The notes under the pieces were generated by a model, which worked only from the letters and a program-made list of their open reading frames with translations, made no database searches and was not told the DNA's origin. This document shows positions 17,215-26,336 of a DNA stretch of 47,680 nucleotides, piece after piece. Position numbers and translations under genes: made by a program. Source of the DNA: Cryomorphaceae bacterium (GTDB lineage Bacteria; Bacteroidota; Bacteroidia; Flavobacteriales; Flavobacteriaceae); NCBI GenBank assembly GCA_018646865.1, contig JABGTW010000032.1, forward strand, positions 1 to 47,680. The letters are read 5' to 3'. Every line of letters starts with the position of its first letter. Position 1 is the first letter of the stretch.

Positions 17215-18470
17215 AAAAAATAGCAATTAATCTTGATTCTAGTGATAAATTATCTTCATATAGAAAGGAATTTATCTTACCTACGAATACTATTTATCTT
17301 GATGGAAACTCACTAGGTGTTCTGTCAAAAAATATTATTAATGATTTAAATAACACAATCAAAGAGGATTGGGGAAATAATCTTATTTCTAGTTGGAATG
17401 AAAAATGGATTGAGCTTCCAAATAAAGTATCAAAGAAGATAGCTTCTATACTTAATTGTAAGGATGATGAAATTTATGTTGGTAGCTCTACATCAAATAA
17501 TCTTTACAAGCTAATTAAGAGCATCTTAGAAGCTCATAGAGATATAAAAAGCATATCTACTGACAATCTTAACTTTCCATCTGATAAATATATATGTGAA
17601 GGCATTTGTAAGGATTTTAATCTAGAATTTAAATTCTTAGATTATAAAAATGATTTATTTCCAAATATTGAAGTTCTCAAAAGATTTATAATTAAGAATA
17701 TGGGAATAATAGTTCTTTCACATGTAACTTATAAAGCCTGTTTCAGATTCCCTATTAAAGAAATTAATGAATTTTGTAAAGATAACAACTCCATAGTTAT
17801 ATGGGATCTAAGTCATTCAATTGGGGCAATAGATATTGACATGAATTCAAATCGATCGGACTTTGCTATTGGCTGTACATATAAGTATTTAAATGGTGGT
17901 CCTGGATCACCTGCGTTCATTTATGTTAGAGAAAATAAAATTAAAAAATTAAAATCTCCTATTAAAGGATGGTTTAGCCATAACAAACCTTTTGACTTTT
18001 CAGAAGAATATCAAGAATCTAGTTCTATGGATAAGTTTTCTAATGGGACACCTCATATTTTATCTTTATCAACACTAAAGACATCACTAGATTTGACAAT
18101 AAGTGCATCAACAAAAAACCTTGAATATAAGTCTCATAAATTATTTGATTTTTTTAATTCAGTATATGAAGAAAAGTTAAAGGATAAAAAATTTGACTTA
18201 ATAACCCCCAATAAAAGTCAAGAGAGAGGTTCACATATCTCATTATACCATAATGATGCATGGAGAATATCCAAGTGTTTAGTTTCTCCAATTAATAATA
18301 CTTCAATTAAGATTATAGTTGATTATAGACCTGATAACATTATCAGGATAGCTCTTACGCCTCTATACACATCTTTTAAAGACATTATTATTTTATGTGA
18401 AAGAATAATTGAAATAGTCAATACTAAAGAATTTGAACAAAAGGATAGTTTAAAAGAAGGGGTTACTTAA
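17202..18470 (+). CDS. kynU: Kynureninase
   Basis: A 422-residue PLP enzyme that hydrolyses L-kynurenine to anthranilate and alanine (or 3-hydroxykynurenine to 3-hydroxyanthranilate). Features: IYLDGNSLG at 31-39, the DNLNFPSDKY substrate/PLP segment at 121-130, WDLSHSIGA with PLP-N1 ligand Asp202, and CTYKYLNGGPGSP with Schiff-base Lys228. The start is TTG at 17202, overlapping the preceding gene by 13 bases; no ATG fits. No other tryptophan-degradation or NAD-from-kynurenine gene is in the window, so the pathway served is open. The C-terminal ~15 residues look dispensable. Confidence 0.92.
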   Translation: MDRLKKIAINLDSSDKLSSYRKEFILPTNTIYLDGNSLGVLSKNIINDLNNTIKEDWGNNLISSWNEKWIELPNKVSKKIASILNCKDDEIYVGSSTSNNLYKLIKSILEAHRDIKSISTDNLNFPSDKYICEGICKDFNLEFKFLDYKNDLFPNIEVLKRFIIKNMGIIVLSHVTYKACFRFPIKEINEFCKDNNSIVIWDLSHSIGAIDIDMNSNRSDFAIGCTYKYLNGGPGSPAFIYVRENKIKKLKSPIKGWFSHNKPFDFSEEYQESSSMDKFSNGTPHILSLSTLKTSLDLTISASTKNLEYKSHKLFDFFNSVYEEKLKDKKFDLITPNKSQERGSHISLYHNDAWRISKCLVSPINNTSIKIIVDYRPDNIIRIALTPLYTSFKDIIILCERIIEIVNTKEFEQKDSLKEGVT

Positions 18471-18486
18471 TGCTTTAAATAATAAA

Positions 18487-18939
18487 TTAATTCATCAATT
18501 TATTTTTTACCATTTCTGCAATCACTCTCCCTTCGGCTTTTCCTGACACTTTTTGATTAACATTAGATATAACTTTTCCCATATCTTTCATTGACTCTGC
18601 ATTTAAATCCATTATTACTGAATCAATAATTTCAGATAATTCAGATTCACTAAGTTGTTCTGGTAGAAATTCCGTGATAATCTTTGCTTGAGAAATTTCA
18701 ACTTCAGCCAATTCTTCTCTTTTTTGCTCAATATATATTTTAGCACTTTCATTTCTTTGCTTAACCATTTTTTGAAGAATTTTAAGAATAATATCCTCAT
18801 CAACTTGATCTTTTGATCCAGTTTTAGTTTTCTCTAATAATATTGCAGATTTGATAGCTCTAAGAGATTCTAACCTAATAGTATCTTTACTTTTCATTGA
18901 GCTCTTAATTGACTCATTAATTTCGTGTTCTATATTCAT
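18487..18939 (-). CDS. GatB/YqeY-domain protein
   Basis: A 150-residue, all-helical YqeY protein related to the C-terminal tRNA-binding domain of GatB/GatE. Recognisable segments: SLRAIKSAILLEKT, KMVKQRNESAKIY, EFLPEQLSESEL, and VSGKAEGRVIAEMVKNKL near the end. Free-standing YqeY proteins are widespread, and a role in tRNA-dependent amidation is suspected but not established. It lies 3 bases after ftsZ and is the last gene of the dcw operon. Its 3' end faces kynU across 16 bases with no clear terminator. Confidence 0.85.
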   Translation of the reverse strand: MNIEHEINESIKSSMKSKDTIRLESLRAIKSAILLEKTKTGSKDQVDEDIILKILQKMVKQRNESAKIYIEQKREELAEVEISQAKIITEFLPEQLSESELSEIIDSVIMDLNAESMKDMGKVISNVNQKVSGKAEGRVIAEMVKNKLMN

Positions 18940-18942
18940 ATA

Positions 18943-20778
18943 TTAATCAACGTTATCATGAAGGTAAGTGTTTACATCTGGAAATTCTAACTTATTATCC
19001 TCATTTAAAATAGTCTTTGAGAACATATCTTCATTTTGAGATTTTGAATCATTTATTTCAATGCCCATTCTCTTATATGCGGGAATTTTTTCTAGATCTT
19101 CTATAGTAGAATTTTTATTCTTAAACACATAATTAAATTGTTTTAGATTTTCTCTTCTAATTAGATTTTCATTATCAGAATCATTTTCTATTGGTTTTTC
19201 AAAAAGATTTTCAGGCATTTCAATTTCATTTTCTGAATTATCTTGATTTACATGAATTTGATCTTGAATTTCTAAATCTTCAGATACTTCTTCATTAAGG
19301 TCTAGTTTGATAAACTCAATCTCATCTTCACCAACCTCATTAAAATTATTCAAATGATCTTGATCAATCTCATTGGGTTGTACAAATTCATTACCACTTT
19401 CAATAAATTCCTCTTTTTTTATATTATTAATTGAGTAATTATCACTTGAAAAAAGACCAAATGAAATTTCATTATTAGAATCCTTATAATCATTAAATTC
19501 TGACTCTACATATTCAATATCATTAAGCTCAATATTATTGAGCTCAATATCATTAAATTCTGGCTCTACAACCTCATAACTTAGGTCTATATTTCTCAAT
19601 ATTTCATTTATTTCACTTTCAATTTTCTTTTGTTGGGATTCTTCATTTAAATTATCATCAACAATACTATCTAACTCAATCTTTAAATTATCAATAATCA
19701 TTTCATCATCTTCAATTAAATTTTTTTCAAAAGGATGATCTTGATCAAGAGTATATATTACTTTTTTTGTTTCTGAGCTAACAAGACTGTTTTGTTTTTC
19801 ATCACCAAATCCAGTAGCTATAACTGTAACCGAAATATTATTTCCTAATTCAAGATCTTCGCCTACACCCATAATTATATTCGCACTATTACCTGTCTCT
19901 TTTTGAATATATTCATTTATCTCTCCTATCTCATCAATAGTAATCTCTTCAACACCTGAAACTATTAGTAGTAGAACATTTTTACTTCCTTCAATTTTAT
20001 TATCATTAAGTAATGGAGAATCTAAAGCCTTAATCACAGCTTCGTTTGCTCTGTTAGATCCACTCGTAATAGATGATCCCATAATAGCAGTACCACTATT
20101 AGACAAGACTGTTTTTGCGTCTTTTAAATCAATATTTTGTGTATAATGATGAGTTATTACCTGCGCAACACCCCTTGCGGCAGTAGCTAAAACCTCATCA
20201 GCTTTTGAAAACCCTTCTTTAAAACCTAAATTTCCATAGACCTCTCTTAATTTATTATTATTAATTATAATTAAGGAGTCAACAGATCTTTTTAACTTCT
20301 CTAGACCTTTAACTGCCTGTAATTCTCTATTTTTTCCTTCAAAATTAAATGGAATAGTTACAATTCCTACTGTTAAAATATCAAACTCCTTAGCCATTTC
20401 AGCAATAATAGGTGCAGCACCTGTTCCTGTTCCGCCCCCCATTCCTGCAGTTATAAATAACATCTTTGTTTGAGTTTCCAAAAGATTCTTTAATTCTTCA
20501 TAGCTTTCTAAAGCTGCTAGTTTTCCTATTTCAGGATTGGCTCCAGCTCCAAGACCCTCGGTTAAATTAACTCCAAGTTGAATTTTATTAGGAACAGGGC
20601 TTTCCTCTAACGCTTGAGAGTCTGTATTACAAACAACAAAATCAACACCTTTGATTCCCTGTTTATACATGTGATTGACTGCATTACTTCCTCCACCTCC
20701 TACTCCCATCACCTTCATGACATTGCTTTTATTTTTTGGTAAATCGAAACTAAAATTTGTGTCTATTTCTGTTTTCAT
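18943..20778 (-). CDS. ftsZ: Cell division protein FtsZ
   Basis: A 611-residue tubulin-like GTPase that forms the Z ring. The GTP-binding core is about residues 1-330: VMGVGGGGSNAVNHM, MGGGTGTGAAP (tubulin signature), and T7-loop region NIDLKDAKTVLSNSGTA with catalytic Asp. Residues ~335-560 are a very long Glu/Asp/Asn-rich linker with short internal repeats (about 403-430), and the tail has IPAYKRMGIEI and the terminal LHDNVD typical of Flavobacteriia. It is longer than E. coli FtsZ (383 residues) because of the linker, which is usual in this class. It is preceded by ftsA (23-base gap). Confidence 0.97.
   Translation of the reverse strand: MKTEIDTNFSFDLPKNKSNVMKVMGVGGGGSNAVNHMYKQGIKGVDFVVCNTDSQALEESPVPNKIQLGVNLTEGLGAGANPEIGKLAALESYEELKNLLETQTKMLFITAGMGGGTGTGAAPIIAEMAKEFDILTVGIVTIPFNFEGKNRELQAVKGLEKLKRSVDSLIIINNNKLREVYGNLGFKEGFSKADEVLATAARGVAQVITHHYTQNIDLKDAKTVLSNSGTAIMGSSITSGSNRANEAVIKALDSPLLNDNKIEGSKNVLLLIVSGVEEITIDEIGEINEYIQKETGNSANIIMGVGEDLELGNNISVTVIATGFGDEKQNSLVSSETKKVIYTLDQDHPFEKNLIEDDEMIIDNLKIELDSIVDDNLNEESQQKKIESEINEILRNIDLSYEVVEPEFNDIELNNIELNDIEYVESEFNDYKDSNNEISFGLFSSDNYSINNIKKEEFIESGNEFVQPNEIDQDHLNNFNEVGEDEIEFIKLDLNEEVSEDLEIQDQIHVNQDNSENEIEMPENLFEKPIENDSDNENLIRRENLKQFNYVFKNKNSTIEDLEKIPAYKRMGIEINDSKSQNEDMFSKTILNEDNKLEFPDVNTYLHDNVD
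19491..19570 (-). repeat. Short direct repeats within the ftsZ linker
   Basis: Three tandem 15-base units (19512-19526, 19527-19541, 19542-19556; consensus GCTCAATATCATTAA on the plus strand) encode repeated N-D/N-I-E-L pentapeptides. They are flanked by a 20-base near-identical repeat (19491-19510 and 19551-19570, one mismatch) encoding VEPEFND/VESEFND. This is a recent-looking in-frame duplication. Confidence 0.8.
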
Positions 20779-20801
20779 TTTTTAAATTTTTTTGAATTTT
20801 G

Positions 20802-22088
20802 TTAATTTTCAATTGTGTTATCTACGTTATCTATAAAATTTTTAAAACCCTCTGCCCATTTAGCCAAAGTTGTTTTTCTTCCTTGGTTTACTAAATCATT
20901 TGATGTTGAGTTTGATGTAGAATTTTCTTCTTCAGAATTATTCTCAATTGCTTTCATCAACAAACCAACTGCAGTTGAATAAATTGGGTTATACTCATCT
21001 GAATCTCCTGCTAAATGTTCTCCTGGAAATCCAATCCTAGTATCCATTCCAGTAACATATTCAGCTAATTGCTTTAAGTGTCTTAACTGACTTCCACCTC
21101 CTGTTAATACTATTCCAGCAATTAATTTCTTCTTTGAATCTTCATGACCATAATTTTTGATTTCCAGATAAGCCTGCTCTATAATTTCTACAACTCTAGC
21201 GTTAATTATCTTTGATAGTGTTTTTAATGAAATTTCCTTAGGATCTCTTCCTCTAAGCCCGGGAATAGAAACAATTTCTGAATCTTTATTTTCACCTGGC
21301 CAAGCTGAACCAAATTTAATTTTAAGTTGCTCTGCTTGATTACCAATTATTGAACAACCCTCTTTAATATCTTCTGTAATTACATTTCCTCCAAAAGGTA
21401 TTACAGCAGTGTGCTTGATAATTCCATCTTTAAAAATAGCAACATCTGTAGTTCCACCCCCAATATCAATTAGTGCTACTCCAGCTTCTTTTTCCTCTTC
21501 AGATAATACAGCATCTGATGAAGCTAAAGGTTCTAGGGTTATATCTCCCATCTCTAGCCCAGAACTTTTTATACATTTTCCAATATTTCGAATAGATGAA
21601 ACTTGCCCTACAACAATATGAAAGTTTGCTTCTAGCCTACTTCCATACATTCCTATCGGCTCTTTAATTTCAGATTGACCATCAACTTTAAAATCCTGAG
21701 GTAAAACATGAATTATCTCTTCACCTGGAAGCATAACTAGTTTATAAACTTGATCAATTAATTTATCAATATCATTTTCATTAATTACCTCATCAGGGTT
21801 TTCTCTTGTTATATAGTCACTATGTTGAAGACTTCTGATATGCTGACCTGCTATTCCTACAGCTACCTCTTTTAATTCAATACCAGATTTTGACTGTGCT
21901 TCATCAACAGCTATTTTAATTGATTGTATTGTTTGTGTAATATTATTAACAACACCTCTGTGAACTCCTAGGCTTTGTGATTTTCCAACACCTAGAACTT
22001 TAATTTTATTAAATTGATTTTTTTCTCCAACCATTGCTACAATTTTTGTAGTTCCAATATCTAATCCAACTGAAAAATTGTTATTCAT
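20802..22088 (-). CDS. ftsA: Cell division protein FtsA
   Basis: A 428-residue actin-like protein that tethers FtsZ to the membrane and recruits later division proteins. ATPase motifs: VGLDIGTTKIVAMVG (phosphate 1), VALIDIGGGTTDVAIF (phosphate 2), GIVLTGGGSQLRHL (adenosine). The SHS2/1C subdomain lies at about residues 85-165. The C-terminus KWAEGFKNFIDNV is the expected amphipathic membrane-targeting helix, after a Ser/Asn-rich linker. It is 3 bases after ftsQ and 23 before ftsZ. Confidence 0.96.
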   Translation of the reverse strand: MNNNFSVGLDIGTTKIVAMVGEKNQFNKIKVLGVGKSQSLGVHRGVVNNITQTIQSIKIAVDEAQSKSGIELKEVAVGIAGQHIRSLQHSDYITRENPDEVINENDIDKLIDQVYKLVMLPGEEIIHVLPQDFKVDGQSEIKEPIGMYGSRLEANFHIVVGQVSSIRNIGKCIKSSGLEMGDITLEPLASSDAVLSEEEKEAGVALIDIGGGTTDVAIFKDGIIKHTAVIPFGGNVITEDIKEGCSIIGNQAEQLKIKFGSAWPGENKDSEIVSIPGLRGRDPKEISLKTLSKIINARVVEIIEQAYLEIKNYGHEDSKKKLIAGIVLTGGGSQLRHLKQLAEYVTGMDTRIGFPGEHLAGDSDEYNPIYSTAVGLLMKAIENNSEEENSTSNSTSNDLVNQGRKTTLAKWAEGFKNFIDNVDNTIEN

Positions 22089-22091
22089 AAT

Positions 22092-22790
22092 TTATTTTTT
22101 TATTGCTATTAAACGATTATTGTAAACCAAGTCAATCTGTTTATATTTTTCATTTATTAAGTTATTAGATTGATACATATAAAATCCTTTCAACATATTT
22201 AGCTTGTTTTTTAAATGAAATTCATTCCCTAATCTTATGTCAAAATCAAAATTTTTAATGTTTATGTACATATCCCCTTCTTTAAACTTTATTAACTCCA
22301 ACTTATTTTGAAAAAAATTATCCTGTTTAAGTTCAGTCACAACTTTCACAATTTTATTTATATCGCTTTCAGCTATAACTCCTTTTATTTCTGGCAAGCT
22401 ATCATATGCTAAATCATCTTTTTTAATAATTACTCCAGAAGAGTCTAGATAGCTGTTTAATTCTATTAATAAAGCTATAGGTTCTCTGTCTATTATATCA
22501 ATTTGTAATTCTAAATTAGTATTGCGATAAACATTAATATTTCTTATTGACTTGATTTTCTCAAGCTCTTTTTCAACTTTTTTAAATTCATTTGTATTTA
22601 TTAGATCTGATAATTCTTTTCCTCTTATTAAACTATCAACTACTTTTTTATTATTGAAGTAGCCAGTATCTGAATAATTAATATTTTTTTTAAAACTATT
22701 TTCATAATTACTATGGTCAATTAATGAGCTGATTAAGGTTGTGCTTATCAATAATACAACTAAGACAATCATTCTTATTAAACTACTCAT
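22092..22790 (-). CDS. ftsQ: Cell division protein FtsQ/DivIB
   Basis: About 232 residues: one N-terminal transmembrane helix (IRMIVLVVLLISTTLISSLI), then a POTRA-like region (about 50-115; KSIRNINVYRNTNLELQIDI) and a beta domain with DREPIALLI. FtsQ links FtsB/FtsL to the early divisome. Sequence conservation is weak, as usual, and identity rests on topology plus position between murC and ftsA. The start at 22790 (ATGAGTAG, overlapping the murC stop by 8 bases) is preferred to an in-frame TTG at 22796. Confidence 0.88.
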   Translation of the reverse strand: MSSLIRMIVLVVLLISTTLISSLIDHSNYENSFKKNINYSDTGYFNNKKVVDSLIRGKELSDLINTNEFKKVEKELEKIKSIRNINVYRNTNLELQIDIIDREPIALLIELNSYLDSSGVIIKKDDLAYDSLPEIKGVIAESDINKIVKVVTELKQDNFFQNKLELIKFKEGDMYINIKNFDFDIRLGNEFHLKNKLNMLKGFYMYQSNNLINEKYKQIDLVYNNRLIAIKK

Positions 22791-24114
22791 TAGCAAATAT
22801 TTTTTTATTTAAATTTTCAGTAATGTTTCCAGCTCCTAAAATTGAAATTACTTCAGTATTTGAATTAATTACAATATCATTAATCGATTCTTTACTTATA
22901 ATTTCTTTTTTTGCTGAACTTATCTTTTCAAGTAATACTTGTGAATTAACACCATCTATTGGCTCTTCTCTTGCAGGATAAATATCCAGAAGATATACTT
23001 CATCAAACTTTGATAAGACAATCGCAAAATCTTCCATAAAATCTCTTGTTCTTGAAAATAAATGTGGCTGAAAAATAACTGCTGTTGATTTATTTTTATA
23101 ATTATTATTTATTGTATCGAAAACTGATTCAATTTCAGTTGGATGATGCGCATAATCATCAATGATAATTTTTTCATTTATTGTATATACTTCCATTCTT
23201 CTTTCAATTCCTTTTAAATTTGAAAGGAGTGGTAATAATTCTGAAATTTCAATTTCTTTTATTTGATCAATTATAGAAAGTGCAGATAAAACATTCTTTA
23301 GATTATGCATACCAATAATTTTCACGAATACATTGGTGAAATAACTATCTGGTGTTTTAAAGTCAAAAATAATACCTTCATTCTTTGTAGTTATATTAGA
23401 AGCTTTATAATCTGCATCATTTTTAATTGAAAAAGTATAATCTTTTTTTATGTTAATTTCTTCTTCAACTACCAGGGAACTTTTAACTCTTTTTGAAAAA
23501 AGTTCAAAACTCTTATTTAGAGATTCAAAGTCTCCATAAACATCAAGATGATCACTCTCAATTGAAGTAATTACAGCATAGTCTGGAGACAATTCAAGAA
23601 AAGATCTATCATATTCATCTGCTTCAACTATAACAAAATCATCTCCAGTATTTATATAGTTCGAATTATACCCCTTCATAATCCCTCCCACAAAAGCTTT
23701 AAATTTTATTCCATAAGAATAAAAAAGATCACTAATTATAGCAGCTGTTGTTGTTTTTCCATGAGTACCAGCTACTGCAATACATTTAGAAGTTTTTGTG
23801 ATTTCACCAAGAATTTCTGATCTCTTAGAAATTTTATTTTTTCCTTTTGAAATAAAATAATCAAGATAAATGTTGTCTGGTTTAATAGCAGGAGTATAGA
23901 TAATTTCCAAATCATCTCCCATCATATCTTTAGGAATTTCATCAAGATTTAATTTATTAGTAACACCTATTCCTTTGTTTATTAAAATCTCAATTGCTCG
24001 ATTATTGTTTTGGTCATATCCAAAAACAATATTTCCTTTATCATGAAAAAATTGAGCAATAGAAGACATTCCGATTCCTCCAATTCCAATAAAAAAATAT
24101 CTTTTATTTATCAT
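22783..24114 (-). CDS. murC: UDP-N-acetylmuramate--L-alanine ligase
   Basis: A 443-residue Mur ligase adding L-Ala to UDP-MurNAc. The Rossmann start FIGIGGIGMSSIAQFFHDKG, the P-loop VAGTHGKTTTAAI near 112-125, EADEYDRSFLEL, and the C-terminal DDYAHHPTEI are the MurC signatures (YAHHPTE separates it from MurD/E/F). It overlaps murG by 11 bases and ftsQ by 8. Length is near normal. Confidence 0.96.
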   Translation of the reverse strand: MINKRYFFIGIGGIGMSSIAQFFHDKGNIVFGYDQNNNRAIEILINKGIGVTNKLNLDEIPKDMMGDDLEIIYTPAIKPDNIYLDYFISKGKNKISKRSEILGEITKTSKCIAVAGTHGKTTTAAIISDLFYSYGIKFKAFVGGIMKGYNSNYINTGDDFVIVEADEYDRSFLELSPDYAVITSIESDHLDVYGDFESLNKSFELFSKRVKSSLVVEEEINIKKDYTFSIKNDADYKASNITTKNEGIIFDFKTPDSYFTNVFVKIIGMHNLKNVLSALSIIDQIKEIEISELLPLLSNLKGIERRMEVYTINEKIIIDDYAHHPTEIESVFDTINNNYKNKSTAVIFQPHLFSRTRDFMEDFAIVLSKFDEVYLLDIYPAREEPIDGVNSQVLLEKISSAKKEIISKESINDIVINSNTEVISILGAGNITENLNKKIFANE

Positions 24115-25198
24115 TATTCAAATGTTTTTTTATTAGCTCAACAATATCAATTGATGCATTTGGCAAAGCGATTAGTGAAATATTATGTGAAAGTTCATTT
24201 CGTAAGTTTTTGTCTTTTAACAATAAATCCAGTTTATTTCTAAATATTAAATCAAGATCTTTCTCCTCAACACATATACATGCATGTTTCTCTTCAATTT
24301 TTCTTGCATTCTCTAATTGATGGTTTTCTGCTACATTAGGTGAGGGAATAAGAATGGCTGGTTTTGAGACGACCGCTAATTCAGAAAGAGTTAAAGCTCC
24401 ACTCCTTGCTACTATTATATCTGATGAATAATATGTTGAGTCTATATCCTCAATAAAATCAGTAACAAAGACTGAATTTGAATTGTATTTCTTATAATCG
24501 TTGAAGTAGATTTTACCACATTGCCATATAATAAATGCATTTTTTGAATTAATAAAGTCAATGTTTTTTTCAATTGTTCTGTTTATTTTATCTGAACCCA
24601 AACTTCCACCAAGAATTAAAATTATAATCTTGCTTTCTTCTATATTTAATTCTTTTTTTAAATCAACTAGATTATTTGAATTAGCTATTGACTCTCTTAT
24701 TGGATTTCCAGTCAAAAATAACTTTTTTGATGGAAAATATTTTTCCATTTTATCATAAGCTACAGATATATAATTAACATAATTTGAGAGGAGTCTATTA
24801 GAAATTCCAGGAAAAGAATTTTGCTCTTGTATAAGAGTTGGTATTCTTAAAATTGATGAGATAAAAACTATTGGAAAACTCGCAAAACCACCTGTTCCAA
24901 TAACAAATTTTGGATTATATTTTAAAATTATAAAAAGTGATTGTACAAAACTTACAATTAGTTTGAATGGTAAAACAATATTTTTAAGAGAAAAAGATCT
25001 TTGAAGACCACTTATCCATAAACCTTGAATATTGTATCCATATTTAGGTACTATATTCATTTCCATTCTTCCTTTAGCTCCAACAAATTTTATTTCAGCA
25101 TTTTTGAATGATTCATTAATCTTATCTGCTATAGATAAAGCTGGATATATATGTCCACCTGTTCCACCTCCAGAAATAATAAATTTATTCTTTTCCAC
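24104..25198 (-). CDS. murG: UDP-GlcNAc:lipid I GlcNAc-transferase MurG
   Basis: A 364-residue GT28 glycosyltransferase that makes lipid II on the inner face of the membrane. N-terminal G loop SGGGTGGHIYPALSIA, acceptor-side QEQNSFPGISNRLLS, second G loop LGGSLGSDKINR, and donor-site SGALTLSELAVV with AENHQLENA. The start is GTG (25198), immediately before KNKFIISGGGTGG as in relatives; it overlaps ftsW by 14 bases. Confidence 0.96.
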   Translation of the reverse strand: MEKNKFIISGGGTGGHIYPALSIADKINESFKNAEIKFVGAKGRMEMNIVPKYGYNIQGLWISGLQRSFSLKNIVLPFKLIVSFVQSLFIILKYNPKFVIGTGGFASFPIVFISSILRIPTLIQEQNSFPGISNRLLSNYVNYISVAYDKMEKYFPSKKLFLTGNPIRESIANSNNLVDLKKELNIEESKIIILILGGSLGSDKINRTIEKNIDFINSKNAFIIWQCGKIYFNDYKKYNSNSVFVTDFIEDIDSTYYSSDIIVARSGALTLSELAVVSKPAILIPSPNVAENHQLENARKIEEKHACICVEEKDLDLIFRNKLDLLLKDKNLRNELSHNISLIALPNASIDIVELIKKHLNNDK

Positions 25199-26336
25199 TG
25201 TTTTTATTTTTTATTGAAGAGCTAACACTAAGTATCATTCCTAATGATATACAAGTCATCCAAGCAGAGGACCCTCCACTACTAATTAATGGTAAATTCT
25301 GCCCAGTAACAGGGATTATTTGAGTAGCAACTGAAATATTTGTAAATGCCTGAATAATAATAAATATACCAAGTCCAGAAACTAATATTTTTCCAAACCT
25401 ATCATCAATTCGATGAGTTATAACTAAAATTCTGAAAAGCAATAATATGTATAACACTATAATTAGAGAACCTCCTATTATGCCATACTCCTCAACAATT
25501 ATTGCAAAAATGAAATCTGAATTACTCTGTGGCAGATGATTTTTCATTATGCTTTTTCCTGCTCCTATCCCAATTAAACCTCCATTATTGATTGCCATTT
25601 TAGCTCTTTCTATTTGATAACTTGCATCTAAATTTTCAATTGAGCCAAAATTTTCAACTCTACTTATCCATGTATCTATTCTGTTTGGAAACTTTTCAGG
25701 AAAAGATTTAGCTGTTAGGAAAAAAATTGTTAGAAGAAAAGCTAATATTAAAAACATTTTAAAAAGATGTCGTAAAGGAAATCCAGATACTAAAAGAGTA
25801 ACTAATAATGCTGTAAAGATTAAAAAAGCTGATGAAAAATTAGCTGGTAGAATTAAGAAAATATAAGCAAAAATTGGAAACCAAAGAGGTAATAAGGTTT
25901 CTGAAAATTTAGTTTTGGATAATTCAATTTTTGAAAGATATCTAGCTGTATAAGTTATTATTATAATTGCCGCAAGAGAAGAAGTTTGAAAACTTATTCC
26001 CACAAATGGAATATCAATCCACCTACTTGCTGATGAACCTCCAATCATAGTTCCCTGAGATATAGTATATGCTAATAATGCCAACCCTATTGGGAGAAGA
26101 ATTATTGACATACCTCTATAAAGTTTATATGGAACTAGTTTTATAGATAACATTAATATAAAACCAAAAAGAAGTACAATTAGATGCTTAACTAAATAGT
26201 AGAATGGAGATGAACCATCTACTACATATGAAAGGTATGAACTAGATGAAAAAACAGGAAAAAAAGAGAATAGGGAGAGTAGTAATATAATTACTAATAA
26301 AACTTTATCTCCAAATATTAAACTTTTAGTACTCAT
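25185..26336 (-). CDS. ftsW: SEDS-family peptidoglycan polymerase FtsW
   Basis: A 383-residue protein with about ten hydrophobic helices. SEDS motifs: ASRWIDIPFVGISFQ, SNSDFIFAIIVEEYGIIGG (with the Asp essential in RodA/FtsW polymerases) and VTGQNLPLISSGGSSAW near the C-terminus. It polymerises lipid II with its partner FtsI, encoded upstream in the same operon. The position between murD and murG supports FtsW rather than RodA. Its ATG directly follows the murD stop with no gap. Confidence 0.94.
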   Translation of the reverse strand: MSTKSLIFGDKVLLVIILLLSLFSFFPVFSSSSYLSYVVDGSSPFYYLVKHLIVLLFGFILMLSIKLVPYKLYRGMSIILLPIGLALLAYTISQGTMIGGSSASRWIDIPFVGISFQTSSLAAIIIITYTARYLSKIELSKTKFSETLLPLWFPIFAYIFLILPANFSSAFLIFTALLVTLLVSGFPLRHLFKMFLILAFLLTIFFLTAKSFPEKFPNRIDTWISRVENFGSIENLDASYQIERAKMAINNGGLIGIGAGKSIMKNHLPQSNSDFIFAIIVEEYGIIGGSLIIVLYILLLFRILVITHRIDDRFGKILVSGLGIFIIIQAFTNISVATQIIPVTGQNLPLISSGGSSAWMTCISLGMILSVSSSIKNKNSGKE

